51,794 nt of DNA from the NCBI GenBank assembly GCA_025331125.1, contig JAOALB010000249.1:1-51794 (forward strand), written 5' to 3'. The notes beneath the pieces were generated by a model. It saw nothing but the letters and a program-made list of their open reading frames with translations. It made no database searches and was not told the origin of the DNA. Shown here piece after piece: positions 30,990-42,500 of the stretch. This DNA is from Mycogone perniciosa (taxonomy: Eukaryota > Ascomycota > Sordariomycetes > Hypocreales > Hypocreaceae). Every line of letters starts with the position of its first letter. Position 1 is the stretch's first letter. A program made the position numbers and the translations under genes.

Positions 30990-31819
30990 CAGTTGTGGTC
31001 ACGGTACACTCGCTCCTTTTCAGCGGAGGAAGGTTCATGCATGAGAGAAGATGGGATCGTTAGTCGTGACCTTTCGCGTGCGAAGTTCTCAGCGTCATTT
31101 AATAGAGGGCACAAGGACTTCTTCCGTAGCAAGTTGATGCTATAATACTGTAGTACCCGCGCAGAGTTGATCATAGGATTTGGTAGAGAAAAGCAGAGGT
31201 GTAAAAGAATCTGCCCATTGGGACACTTTTATCAGTGGCTCGGCATCCAGTCAGATCAGCTTACCCCGCATTGCCCTCACCAATTTTAGAAAGGACAAAT
31301 AGAAGCGGGGGTTCTTTTTTTGTTTTCTAATTAGTCCAGACGAGCTGATACTAACCCTCTAAGTTAATCGCTGAAAGCTCCGCTAAAGAATAAACCAACA
31401 GTGATAAAGTTTGCTTTCGCGATAAGAGACGCATCAATTCCGATTGCTTGCAGTGAACTTGCACTCCACAGTAACATTCAAGGTTGATTAAGCCACAAAG
31501 ACTTGACATGCCTTCTCCCTTATCTGCCCTACGACAAGCCGGTATTCCAAATGCTACGCGTCATTAAGGACGTCCTACATTCATTAGTTGAAAAGACGAT
31601 GGGGTTTTAGTCACTTTTAGTCACAATAGATCATGATGGAAAGCAAGAGTTATGCGGAGGGATTACGACTCCAGGAAAGATCCAGCGTCGCTTGTCGATC
31701 CTCCAATCGGCAGACCGGATAAAACTGTCGCTATCCAATCATTGCTCAGAGAGCTTGAGCGTGGGGCCTAATCTTATCGTAGGCCGTTGACGTGACCACT
31801 CCGATTTTGTAGGAAACCA
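30990..31819. other. gene-free stretch
   Basis: Stop-rich, AT-rich. Possibly the decayed tail of the PHD gene at its left end. Nothing else seen. Confidence 0.4.
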
Positions 31820-32092
31820 ATGGAGGACAGCCGAGAAAAACAACGAAGCTCTCGAACGAAGGTCTTGGGCCGGCGGTTCCAGCTATTAATAAAGGATCAA
31901 CCTGTTACGCTGAACCGGGTCGTAACAATATGCTTAGGCCTTCATGGCATCGCGGGCCTAAAGAACCATATAATACACACCCAGCAAGATAATGGTATCG
32001 GTCTTGTCTACATTGAGCTTGAACCTAATCTATGTCGAGTGGCTCCCAAATATGAGGGCCTGACGGTCTCTTATTATATAAACAAGGTATAA
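31820..32092 (+). CDS. small hypothetical protein, 90 aa
   Basis: A 90-codon frame with ATG, basic N-terminus (MEDSREKQRSSRTKVLGRR), no recognised domain. It ends 55 bases before the convergent stop of the beta-trefoil-like gene. Its last 15 codons (PKYEGLTVSYYINKV) are mirrored in a decayed copy at about 34106-34138, which shows that this end was part of a duplicated segment. The evidence for expression is only the open frame and the duplication. It may be a fragment. Confidence 0.3.
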   Translation: MEDSREKQRSSRTKVLGRRFQLLIKDQPVTLNRVVTICLGLHGIAGLKNHIIHTQQDNGIGLVYIELEPNLCRVAPKYEGLTVSYYINKV

Positions 32093-32146
32093 TAGGTATT
32101 ACCGGTATACAGTATAACACTGGGAAATGCTTATGTCTTGGACCAC

Positions 32147-32548
32147 TCAATGCTTTGAGACCACAAATTTCCACAGAGTGGTTCCATGTTGCCTCCTGAT
32201 AAGCCTCTTGCCATCATCAGTAACATCGACTTCCCTCAATGTGTGCTGCCAAAATGGCGTCAGCAGCTGATATCCTCCAGCGGGATGCATGCTTGATGTG
32301 AGATATTCCCAGTCCAAGAATTTTACAGCGGATGCTTGCATATCCCCTTTGCCGTTGTGACCTATGTAGTTATTCGCCTTTTGATTAAAGAATCCGAAGT
32401 AGCCGTTGGCCTCGACGCAGAGGCTTTTTCTATAACTCTGTATACACTGCCTGGCCAGGGGACTAGAAATAGTCATCCCAGATATGATCGAAAGTAGTCG
32501 AGCCGCTACAGGGGGTACATCTCTTGGAGCTGGTGGTGGAGGTGGCAT
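32147..32548 (-). CDS. small beta-trefoil/fascin-like domain protein
   Basis: Minus-strand frame of 133 codons from the ATG at 32548 (a longer reading without ATG reaches 32578). After a proline-rich start (MPPPPPAPRD) it contains SLCVEANGYFGFFNQKANNY, IGHNGKGDMQASA, WEYLTSSMHPAGGYQLLTPF and RQHGTTLWKFV. The ordering 'xxFxNxxxxxYIGHxGxGxIxAxA ... WE ... GGYxLLxP ... RRQHGTxWxFV' is that of a fungal actin-crosslinking/beta-trefoil-like domain, in which GH-G motifs close the turns. It lacks a signal peptide. It may be a complete small gene or the last exon of a longer one. Its 3' end is duplicated at 34229-34310. Confidence 0.55.
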   Translation of the reverse strand: MPPPPPAPRDVPPVAARLLSIISGMTISSPLARQCIQSYRKSLCVEANGYFGFFNQKANNYIGHNGKGDMQASAVKFLDWEYLTSSMHPAGGYQLLTPFWQHTLREVDVTDDGKRLIRRQHGTTLWKFVVSKH

Positions 32549-33515
32549 CGTCTTGATGTTTCTCGGAGTCCATCTCAAATCGAAGTGATATAGTTATTAT
32601 GTGAATCACGCCTATTCTAACCACTAGACAAACTGTAAATACACTTTTGAATAATTTGATTGAAGTCATGAGAGCAAAATCTTCCCCATTTAACGTACGT
32701 AGTTAATCAAAGCTACGTGAATGTCCGAAATTCGGTTTGTGCAGACGTCATTGGCGTCTCGACTATATCATAAACATTCTAATGAGACCTTATTCAAGGC
32801 ACTCGTTCTCCTCGTTCTCCTCTCTAGACGGTCAAGCAGCAGTTGGTGGCAAATTCCGAAGCTCGCATTTCGTATAGAGCTACTACATGCGCCGAATTTG
32901 GCGTCTAATACGTAGTGCGCTTCTTGGTGAGCTGCAATAATCTAACTTTCATATACAGTAATGGCCGAAGTCTGTCCGATTTAACGGCATCGGTCTTTCC
33001 ACATCGGCTAATCTTGTGGCGTATTGTGGCTAATGCAGTTGTATGGGTTCAATCGCAATGTAACTTGTAACACTCGCGCGACATTCCCCTGAAATAGATT
33101 TGCAACAATACGTAGCAATAATTAGTGAACTTAAAGAGAATATAGATTTTGACGCAGAGATCCGTCGAGTACGATCTAGTTAAAGCCGTACGTGCAACTA
33201 TAAGAGGATCACATATTGCACAAAACCCCATGCAAACAAGGGTGGGGCTGCAGTTAGAATCATTTTAACGACCCCGCAGCTGGACAATGTCATCAACTTA
33301 GAAGCCAGCGTCTACAGTCGAATAGGAATCCGGATCGAACTAGTCATTCCGCCGGTCGTATTCAACGCGAATGTCCTGTGAGGAGTACAGTCTGTGCAGT
33401 TGGGAGATAAATTGAAAAAATTGCTTACAGTTCTCGATTTCCTAAAACCACAGCAGCAATGCAGCTTCATTCTTATACATCTCTTTCCTCGATATTCCGA
33501 CTAGAACATATCGCA
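32549..33515. other. gene-free stretch
   Basis: AT-rich. Frames at 32721 and 33049 have no recognisable content. Confidence 0.4.
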
Positions 33516-33620
33516 ATGAGCAAAGACGACAATATTACCTTGCCTCTAATACCCGTGCCATGGAACCAGCTCCGAGCTTGGATCAATGAGCAGGAAGCCG
33601 AATTGAAATCGTCTCGTTGA
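33516..33620 (+). CDS. 34-codon small ORF
   Basis: ATG at 33516 opens MSKDDNITLPLIPVPWNQLR and ends at TGA 33618 after EAELKSSR. It has an A at -3 and a CT-containing leader. No homology known to me. It could be a first exon or a chance frame. Confidence 0.2.
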   Translation: MSKDDNITLPLIPVPWNQLRAWINEQEAELKSSR

Positions 33621-34094
33621 GTGTCAATGGAGTATTCTATCGCTCCCGTTTGCTCTGCTTATCTTCTACAGTCAATAAATCCTTCGCCTGTGATTGCCTT
33701 CCATGTTAAACATAGCTGAATTAACTCATATACTAAAAGAGATTGATAAATAATGAGTCGATAGCTCGTTATATCCCTACACTTAAAGTATATACTAGCG
33801 GGTGTCTCTTTTTATCACTCGGAGGTCCAGGGCATATAACCCCACCCGCCGTGAATTAAAGTTTGCCTTATGAAAAGTATAGTTTATCCTTCGTTCTAGG
33901 TGCTTTTACCATCTTTAAGTGCCACAAAGCTTTCGCCTTCTTTTCCCAGTCGCGCGCCTAGCGCATGATCCAATATTACTAATCTGAATTGCATGAGTAT
34001 AAGAAGTTTTGTTACAAGTCGTTTGGATACGTGTGATAAGATGATCGCAAATTGAGCAGAAGTTAAATCACTTATTGTATCTCATTTTACTCCT
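33621..34094. other. gene-free stretch
   Basis: AT-rich spacer before the duplicated segment at 34095; nothing seen. Confidence 0.4.
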
Positions 34095-34315
34095 GCCAGG
34101 GTTACTTAAATATGTGGGTATGACGATTTCTTATTATATCAGTTCTCTCAAGACTCAAAAGCTTAAGCCGGCCCGAATAAAGCATAAGATAGGCACGTAG
34201 TAGTAACACATTATGGAGAAATACGCTTCTTGGAGCCTTCAATGCTTCGACATCTTCACAAATTCCCACAGGGTGGTTCCAATGCTGCCTCCTAGTAAGC
34301 CTCTTTATTTTAGCC
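34095..34315. repeat. degenerate duplicate of 32030-32215
   Basis: Two blocks repeat in the same order and orientation. AAATATGTGGGTATGACGAT (34109) matches AAATATGAGGGCCTGACGGT (32047). TTCCCACAGGGTGGTTCCAA, then GCTGCCTCCTAGTAAGCCTC (34262-34303) matches TTTCCACAGAGTGGTTCCA, TGTTGCCTCCTGATAAGCCT (32168-32206). The spacing differs by about 40 bases. It carries the last codons of both convergent genes in decayed form. Confidence 0.65.
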
Positions 34316-35349
34316 CAAGGCAAGCCAAGGATGACCGGAGCTCACACCAAAGAGTGGGGCTGCCGTCTTCAAACCCCACCATAGCTTCGACGTGGCTGAT
34401 CCTATCCAGCGCCAGGCTCGGATGCACAGCCATGACGAATAACGCGCCCACGATCCCCTCCCTCAAGGAATCATTCATCGCCGCCCAAATGGGATTGGCC
34501 AGTGGAAAGGGAACTGGAGAGGATGAGAGTCTTGCTAGCACGAGTGACGAGTCGGGTGGCTAATTTGCCTGACCAGCCTGCGAGCGATCGCCCACAATCT
34601 GCAACTAGCTCAACCGTGGATTTGGGAAGAATGACCAAGTCGAGGAAGAGGAGCATTGACAGCTTTCTTGCAGACCCTCGTCTTTTCTCGTCTTGAAACG
34701 AAACTTGGTACCACAAGTATGAACCTTCTTGTTATACGAGATGCTAGGCTATGCGGGCTATGCGGGCTATGCGGGCTATTAAACCACAAAGCATCATCTA
34801 TGCTGATTGAGCGATAAACTCCGATACAATGCGCAGGAATACCCCACTGCGGGTTCAGGGTCGTGTTGTGGTCAACAGGGCAGACCACAATGCTCGAGAA
34901 GTCGATCGGGTTGTTATCCGCAAGGCTCATATTCCTCCGTCATTGGTTGAACCATTCCGGCCTTTTGGAACCAGCATGCACCAGCCATGTAGTCGGTCTC
35001 ACCTAGGAACACTAACTCAGCAAGGCGTCTTCTCGCGAACGCAATGCCTCCGGTCACCTCGGCACTAAAGGTCTGGTAATGTTACCAGAGGCGGCACTGA
35101 CGCGGATGTAGTGCATTTCATTGGCACCATAGCGTCTTGGGAAAGGCCGCAGACAGCTTCGTCATAGAAAACTTTGGGCATTCTGGACTGCAAGGCATCT
35201 TCAAAGTGTACTTGTCGGTCAAATTCTAAGGTACTGGTCCATTCCAGTGAACATTAGGTCCTAGAAATAGGCAATAAGGTTGCTGGAGCTTTAATAGAAA
35301 AGATACGTTGACATCGCGCAATTCATGATTGCGTGTTTATTCAATCTTG
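34316..35349. other. spacer with 9-bp triple repeat, no supported gene
   Basis: At 34745-34777 the unit GCTATGCGG is repeated three to four times. A plus-strand ATG frame at 34432 (MTNNAPTIPSLKESF) ends at 34563 and a second frame continues to 34696. They may be a decayed gene, but I recognise nothing. Confidence 0.35.
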
Positions 35350-36271
35350 CTAAATACAGAACATGTTTATCCGTAAACCCAAACGAAAGAGAATGAGAGT
35401 CTGTGAGTCGTCACCAAGTGGCACCCTGGCGACACCATGAGGAGAAGTTCCCGATCCACCGTCGCCGGTCTGGCTCGATACGTGCCCCTCGGAAAGCTTT
35501 TTGCCGGATTTATCCTCAGCTACAACGTAGCTTGGCTCATTTTCGTTGGGCTGGGCAACATTAAATCCTTTGGTGTGGGATTCATTCGCCGCAGCCCGCT
35601 TGTCGGTAGTTGGTGGGAAGAGAATTCGAGCAGCAGGTTCTTTTCTGGATCGAGGTCCAGACTGGAGTTTCTTCGAAGGCGAGTTCTCCAATGCATCGGG
35701 TGAAATTGGTCTTTTCCTTTCAAGAACACCGCTTGTCGTGGACCCTGATGCAATCGCTGTTTCACTCTCAGCAGAAGGGGTGATTCGTCTAGTGGGGGTC
35801 ATGGCTCGGCGAGTTAAATCTATGCCTGAATTAGCGATGCTCCTTATCGAACTACCCCGAAACAATTGCGATTACCGGTCTCCTTGTCTTGGCCATCGGA
35901 TTTAGCATGGGACTCAGATCGTCCCTCTGTAGATGGCGTTGGCGGGAAATACTGAGTGATACGTCGTTGTGTCGATGGCGTTTGAGCTGCTTCGTGAGGA
36001 AGCAGTCGTTTCACTTCCTCTTCCTTGTCGAAGTCCAAGTACCTTTCACAGGATCCGTCGCCCTTCTGGTTTTCGCAGGCCCAGACTTAAAGGGTTAGTT
36101 TGGTTCCGAGTCGACAGTGGTGGACAGCGACAACTTACACCATTTGCCAGTCTTTCTGTTTTTCTTCTGAACCATGAGCTTCTTGTGCACGCATGTCAGT
36201 TTGTTGTTGACAAGAGTAATGCCCTCACAGCTGGGCGGTAAGGGTTTCTGTTGCGAGGTCATGGTGGTCAT
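35350..36271 (-). CDS. PIP-box (PCNA-interacting motif) protein, three exons
   Basis: Minus-strand model: exon 1 36271-36141 (MTTMTSQQKPLPPSCEGITL, with CEGITLVNNKLTC and a basic KKNRKTGKW), a GTGTAAGT intron with a CTAAC branch site, exon 2 36042-35876, a 50-base intron 35875-35826 (GTAATC to TTCAG), and exon 3 35825-35350, about 257 aa in all. The exon 2-3 junction keeps frame (DKETG-IDLTRRAMTP). Exon 2 contains QRRITQYF, a perfect Q-x-x-[IL]-x-x-[FY]-[FY] PCNA-interacting box, near residue 70. Exon 3 is Ser/Pro/Lys-rich and disordered, with KRPISPDALENSPSKKLQSG resembling CDK and nuclear-localisation wording. The intron 1 acceptor (GAAAG) is weak and the exon 1 boundary uncertain. Likely a nuclear replication or repair accessory protein (inference from the motif). 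Confidence 0.5.
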
Positions 36272-38241
36272 GATGGTGGCGTGGGTTGGCTTCTGAAGTG
36301 AATTTGTCTCTGGTAAGCATGGGTGGAGTGGATGAAGAGAAGATGCACGCACCTTACGCGATCAGACGCGTCAGGATGGGGATTCTCCTTCTATGGTGCC
36401 GATGACTAAGCAGGGGCAAAGGTTTGTGCTGGCTCCGTGACGAATGGGAAAGCGGCAGGGTGTCTATCTACCTGAGTCCAAATCGCGGGAAACGGCCTCA
36501 CACAGTCACCAACGCCGATAGGGCAAGGGCGAGACATATTGGTGAATGGATTATTAGTGGGTGGACACGGGAAGCCAGGCCGACGGACACTAGCGACTTG
36601 TGACGGCGGTGGGTGGAGAAGCGTTGTCTGACACCCCAAGACACGCAGGGCCTGTTGGGGACACCAGGGAAACACACTACCCTGTAACAGCCTGTAACAG
36701 TGGGAAATCTGCAAGGCAACCGAGTGCAAGACGGAGCAATGTTGGTGTCAATAACAATAGCAATTTGAATATGCTAGACATGATCTGGCAAATATGTCGA
36801 GGGTGGGCAAACCCTGTGTTCAAGCAGTTGACGCAGTGGAGAAATGCGGTTGCTGCAACTAAATCCACGCTGGAAAAATATTTAGATGTCCGCCTAAAAA
36901 ATCCCTTCCCTTCTATTACGGTCACGCACCCAGCATTTAAGACATGTAGACTTATAGGAGATGGGAAGACATTATCTATTTTTGAGTGTCTTGTATGGTC
37001 AAAGGTTAACAACCAACGTAATTGTAGATATAAATAGACGCCGCCCACTTAAGCCGTACAATGAGATCAGCTCTAGGATGTGTGGGATGTGGGCAGTTCA
37101 GTATAGCGACGGGGATGCGTGTGAAGTGGGCAATGGGTCAAAGAGGATATTGGACATAGCCAAGGATTGAGCTAGGGCAGAGGAGTAACTGGTTCTTGCA
37201 GGAGATCTTCCATTGAGCAAAGTAGATGGGCGAGACCCACCTCTGTCCCTCGGGGGCAGAGGGAGAAGCAGCGACGCGGGCATGAACCAAGTCCATTCAG
37301 GCCAGCCGTGCAACAGCAAAGCAAACATGGTTGCAAAGTTGGAACCCAGTCGCAATGTACGGCACAGCTGGTGAATATCTCTCCGTCACCGTGCCGTGCG
37401 CAACGGCGCGCATTTTGGCCCAACTCCTGGCAGCATTCATTTTCCGGTCCTTTCACAGACGGTCTTGTGCTTGGCGATGTACCTGCTATGCCATCTTGGG
37501 GTCGTAGGTGTTCGTATTCAACGAGAATATCTGTATAGATCCAGAACCGCCAGAAACGAAATCAAAATGCCTGATTTACTGGAGTGGGTGAAAGGCATGG
37601 ACCTTGTGCGCATTCACTGTGTTCTTGCCAACGGCGGTGGATTAAATCGAGGGCTGTTTACATAAAAGTAGCACAGAAGAGCATTGGCAGTATTGTCGGC
37701 CCTCGAAAGCGCAATGGGTGGCAGACAAGTTGGATTAGTGCCACCAGGTGTAAAGGTGGGACACTACCCCCCGTATTTTTGAATATAGAGCTAGTTACTA
37801 GTTGAGTCCGATTAGAAGTCTCATCAGCGACGCACCAAATACTGGAAGAGGGTCCTACTTATGTACCAAGTCGATTATTTCATGATTGAAGCTCTTCGTT
37901 GTTTGCTTATAATGCTCCAGCAGCCGGTAATACTCGGCCGTTGCTATCTTTAATCCGATGTTAGACGACATTGCAAGGTTGATCGAGTTTCACACTTACT
38001 TATCACGATGTGCGCCCTATGGATGTGATTGACAGTGGACTTGGTCCTTGATTGAAGCTATCTAGAGCGGAAATTTGTACTAGATATAGAGGTCTCGGAT
38101 AGTCGTTGCCTTCGTTCACATATTGAATTGAGGCAATTTGAGGCAACTGGGGCATGTATAAGTTTCCCGCTTTGACCGTCTGAAAGTCAAAGCCATCGCT
38201 GTTGTGAACGTTATTATCACGCGTTGACATTACTCTGTCTC
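36272..38241. other. 2-kb stretch without a supported gene
   Basis: Long plus-strand frames (36600-37037, 37396-37665) overlap minus-strand frames of similar length, with no recognisable motif on either strand. GC content is intermediate, so a diverged gene could be hidden, but I cannot support one. Confidence 0.35.
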
Positions 38242-38318
38242 GGGGCTGTGTGGCGCAGTGTTCAAGCACACAGGTGACCTAGAGAGAAAGGTCGTAGGTT
38301 CGAATCCTGCCAGCCTCT
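38242..38318 (+). tRNA. tRNA-like sequence, degenerate (anticodon not assignable)
   Basis: A 7-bp acceptor stem (GGGGCTG with CAGCCTC), an A-box-like TGGCGCAGTG and a perfect B box GGTTCGAATCC in a T-arm with GTAGG/CCTGC stem are present over 77 bases. The D arm and anticodon arm fold badly (anticodon loop of 8 or more bases) and two extra bases precede the A box. It is probably a tRNA pseudogene or the head of a tRNA-derived SINE. It lies 80 bases upstream of the MFS relic. Confidence 0.45.
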
Positions 38319-38398
38319 ACGAACAGACCAACAAAGCAAGCCTCAGCTTGTGAAGACACCACACTTCTCACGCATCGAACTCCGTTACGCCAGCCAAG

Positions 38399-38773
38399 GT
38401 GGCCATGGACTCACGATATGGGCTGCGGATAGTCCCTGACGCCATTGGCTTTGTAAACATAGCTCAGATTGGGTCGATCGTCCATGCTTTGACTATTTCT
38501 GGAACAGTATTCCAGAATCTTGCCTTCATATATCTCAGTCCCGCGTTGGCGGGTATGGGCTTTACAGATAAACAGCTGCGTAATGCTGTCTCGGGTACGC
38601 AAAGCAATTGCTGATGCAAACCCAGAAGTGAGAGCCCTGGCTGTGGACGCCATTGTTAAGGCAATGGATAGATTGTATAGTTTGGTGACGTTGCCGGAGT
38701 AGTCTGCCTGCTTGCATCACTTTTCATGGAAACGGAGAAGCTATTCATGAAAGTTCCCACTGGTGGTGCTTGA
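38399..38773 (+). pseudogene. MFS transporter C-terminal relic
   Basis: Three successive frames carry the end of a fungal major-facilitator drug-type transporter. Frame 1: GTVFQNLAFIYLSPALAGMG, then FTDKQLRNAVSGTQS, stop at 38612. Frame 2: RKAIADANPEVRALAVDAIV, then KAMDRLYSLV, stop at 38700. Frame 3: GDVAGVVCLLASLFMETEKL, then FMKVPTGGA, stop at 38771. In intact relatives these follow each other directly around the last membrane helix, so at least two indels have occurred. The rest of the gene is missing upstream. Confidence 0.7.
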
Positions 38774-39501
38774 GCTCTAAGCCGCCTTGATCCCAGATAT
38801 TCAGTTGATGGGCTATTGCAGAGATCAAATTTGGTAAAATTTACCATGTGTACAAGCTATGTGCGCGTTTGATCGTATTTATTATTTGAGTTCTCCAGTA
38901 TTTATTCTAAATGCATAGTTCTTTTGCGTAATATGCCCTTTCACCATGGTCGCAGTGTCCACCTTCCTTTGCAGTATTTCTGCACAGTGATCTCCCATTG
39001 GTGCTGGTCTCAATCGTAGTGCTTTGTGCTTGTTATTTCAGGCTAACAGGGAGTATAACGCTGGATTGGGTCAAGGTTTTGCTTTCGGGGCTACCTCGGT
39101 CATGGGTTTGCAATACCACCAATTATGCGTTCGTTCATGATAGGCTCATTGGTAGGGTAGAGAACTTGATAGAATTATCTCATACCGTTTCTGTAAGTAT
39201 ACTTTATTAAAATACGGTGGATGGGCACCCAGCAAGGCAATGTTAACCACTGCGCCTCAATACGTTATCGGACGTCGAGAGCCAACCAACGTACCAAAGC
39301 TAAATCAGCCTTGGTTGTTGGCCTCCCGCATCCGGTGACGTACACCCGATTGCAAATCTCCCGATAAACAGCGCAGACAGATTTAAATCTTTATTGTAAA
39401 ATAGCCGTTATTTCCCCTCATCGAGTGAGTATACTTTATTCTCATCCACGCAGCATAGCAGTAAGAGATCGCAGTGCACTTTTCCAGCAACTTATGTCAA
39501 G
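38774..39501 (+). promoter_or_regulatory. spacer and 5' region of the DUF3638 gene
   Basis: No gene supported; the 70-codon frame at 38998 has no motif. The final 300 bases should hold the promoter of the giant gene. One out-of-frame ATG (39494) sits just before the start. Confidence 0.35.
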
Positions 39502-42500
39502 ATGTCCGCCTCGTCATCCAATGTGTTGAGCGCACAAACACTTGAGTATTTTTTTCACCATCTTTTCTTGCCCTCCAAACTGCCCGATGGGGATGACACA
39601 TCTACTGCAAACGAATCGGCCCTGATTGAATATGTACTGGAGACTCTGTCCGAATTTCTACGAGAGACAGACTATAGCTGTCATATAGCTATCCGGACCG
39701 CAAAATCAATGATGGAAAATATGCTAGCTGGAAGAGATGATAAGGGATTTTTAAAAGAAAGTCAATTACTAGACATCCTACGACTTATGACTTCTCCCAG
39801 TATGTTCTCTTGCCTCCCCCGAGCTGTGGCGTTCACAATACTAACCACCTTACACCCATTTGCCAGACACTGCCGCTTCATTTCACATCAAGGCACAGAA
39901 TGCAGGAATTTTGCTTCGCTGCGACCAAGATTCGGCAGTATTTGAGCTTTTTGAATTGTCCCCGACCAACGGACCAGTTTATGCAGCGCAAGGACGTCTT
40001 GTTCGACACTTCCCAGCAATCGCGATTGGTGTTCCACGCGATACGTATACCGACGGTTTGTTTCAGCAGGTTCTGGCTAAGACTCTCGCAAAGATGAGCT
40101 ACGAAGCATTTGAGGAGTCGATTCCGAAGGCTAGAAAGGCAAAACAGGATCACGACGAAGAACGGGAAACCAATGACCCGTCTATAGTCACCGAGCTCTT
40201 AGGCAGTTTTCTTCGGGGCATTGGGCATCAACTCAATGTCTCTGGAATTCGCAAGAATACCAGAGAAGAAGTCTTATGGAACCAAAGCAAACTTCCCTGG
40301 CGACGATCTCCCGTCTGGCTTCTCATTCGCGGCTCTCTTCACCTTACCATGGATCGCATATTTGTTGATTCGGAGGAACTTTACAAATCCTTCATGATTT
40401 TTCTTCTTAGTCGTGTGCTCAGTACCGCGGCTAATCTACAGACTGCAAGCGAAACTCTCAAAATCATGTCCACCAAGGTGTCCCGACGACTTTTGAAGTT
40501 GCGGCATCCAACAGCTGGAACGTGGCTAACAAGAGTCCATAAATCGGTGTCTGCAGCTTCCGACCTCCTGGATAAACGGTGGCAATCGATTTGTGACAGG
40601 GCTGAGCCAAAACTTGACCTAGAAGCTCTCTCCACGCTTGATATGACCAAAGACGTATACATCCGTCTTCCAGAACTAAATCACTTCATATCATCCATAT
40701 CCAAACGCGACATTGTGAGCAAGACATCATCTTTTTGTCCGACATCGGATATTGTGGTTTTCGATGGGGGACTTCCTACCTTTCCGCCTTCTATTGACGA
40801 AACTTCTCTCCCCTTTATTCTCGCCATGGTTGAATCATGGGTGGCTGAGCATCTTGACGACTGGCTAAATAATCACATTCGTGATGACTCGGCCTGTCTC
40901 AGTATCTGCAATTTGATGCACAGCTATCATAAATTGGCCGGTCCTTGGTATGATAGTCGCCCAGAGGGTACATCTAGAATGGTTCTCGTTTGCCTAGAGC
41001 TTTGGATCGCTGCTGATAAAGTCGCGACGAACACCCTCCCTCTCCTAAGAGAATACGAACACGAGATCCCCATTGAAGTACTTCAGGCGCTTTTGCTTGG
41101 ATTTCGAGGGGATATGGAAAGACTTTGTCGTGTTGAGACCTACCTAAAGTGCCGACAAGATTATGCACGACCAAAGTATAGGCCGTCAATCTTTGTCTCC
41201 TACGGTCAGGCAGGGTCCTTTCCGGTAGAGTACTTTTCGCGCTCTTTATTGCATCAAAATCTCTTGAATGATATTGAGCTGTGGGCTCGTAGGCAAAGGC
41301 AGTCGAAATGCGAAGAATTTCGACGACTTCGTGAAGCATACAAAGATCTGATGCAACAATATAACCAAGGAACCTGCCAAAGAATGGAATGGCAAGAGTA
41401 TGGAGTCACATGTTCCCGACATCATCCTTACTGCTCTCGATGCAAGCTGCAAGAAGCGGCAGCGAGAATGTCGATAAAAGTACATGAGTGGCCACTCTCG
41501 AGCGATCCACTTGAAGCTCAAGCCACAGTCTTTGAATTGGCTCTTCCCAACGGCTTCGGCGCGTGGCGAGATGCGACAGTTCATATCATCGACGATCTGC
41601 TTCAAAGCAAGCCACTTTCGGACGAAGAGTCGCAGACTCCCAACCCTTTGCGATCTTATTCTTGCCTTTCTAATTTTTTCCGATCAAACGCCGGATTGCG
41701 AGTACACCTTCTCTCTAGCGCGAAACCCCACATCCTCACTCACCGACGAGACAGATGTATTGCAACCAGTTCAGAAGAAGATGTCTGCGTCAATAATGGA
41801 CTTCGGTTCCGCTACTTCGACGATCACAGGCAGGTATTTCTTGATCGCTTTACCACCACAAATCGGTTACCCGAACGTTGCACATTCAAATTGACTTCTC
41901 ATTCTGCGCAGTTGAGCAGATTCCTCATACTCGCCCATGGAAAACCAGCGGGTGAGACCCCAAATGCAGTCATAGCTAGTCAGGCTCTATGCCCCGAACA
42001 TATGACTCTGAGCGAGTTCAGAGCTTTAGCTACGCTGCGATTCGGGTATCATATTCAATGGTTGAGTGTACTTACTCAGCTCGCCATGCCTGATGTGGAT
42101 TTTAATAAAGCTGAGACGGCAATCTTCTTCCTTCAACTCAGCCTTCAAGTTGGCCCAAACAAGGCTGCTACAGTGGAGAGGTGCGGACATAGACGACTAT
42201 CAGAACTAGAATTTGGTCGCGTAATGCTTGAACGCCTCCAAGGTTGTGTCTCACGTATCAGAGAAAACTGGGAGTCAAATAATGCCCTATGGATCTTCAT
42301 TTTTCTCGCAACTCGCCTTTTATCAATGACGACGCGAGACTTGACAGAGCAAGCTCTTAGCTTCTTGGGTGAATGCAGAGAAGTTGCCTTTCGATGGCTT
42401 GAGAAGCTACGATCCAGAGCGCATGAGACGAAAGACGATAATCAAAGGATTCAATTTCTACGAATTGCACTCCACGTTTCCCTAATATGCGCAGACTCTT

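Noticed and set aside
34432..34696. Possible small gene (MTNNAPTIPSLKESF...)
   Set aside because: Two short frames with no homology I can recognise and no intron signal linking them.
35437..36241. Plus-strand frames (88-119 codons)
   Set aside because: Antisense to the PIP-box gene, whose introns and frame continuity on the minus strand are better supported.
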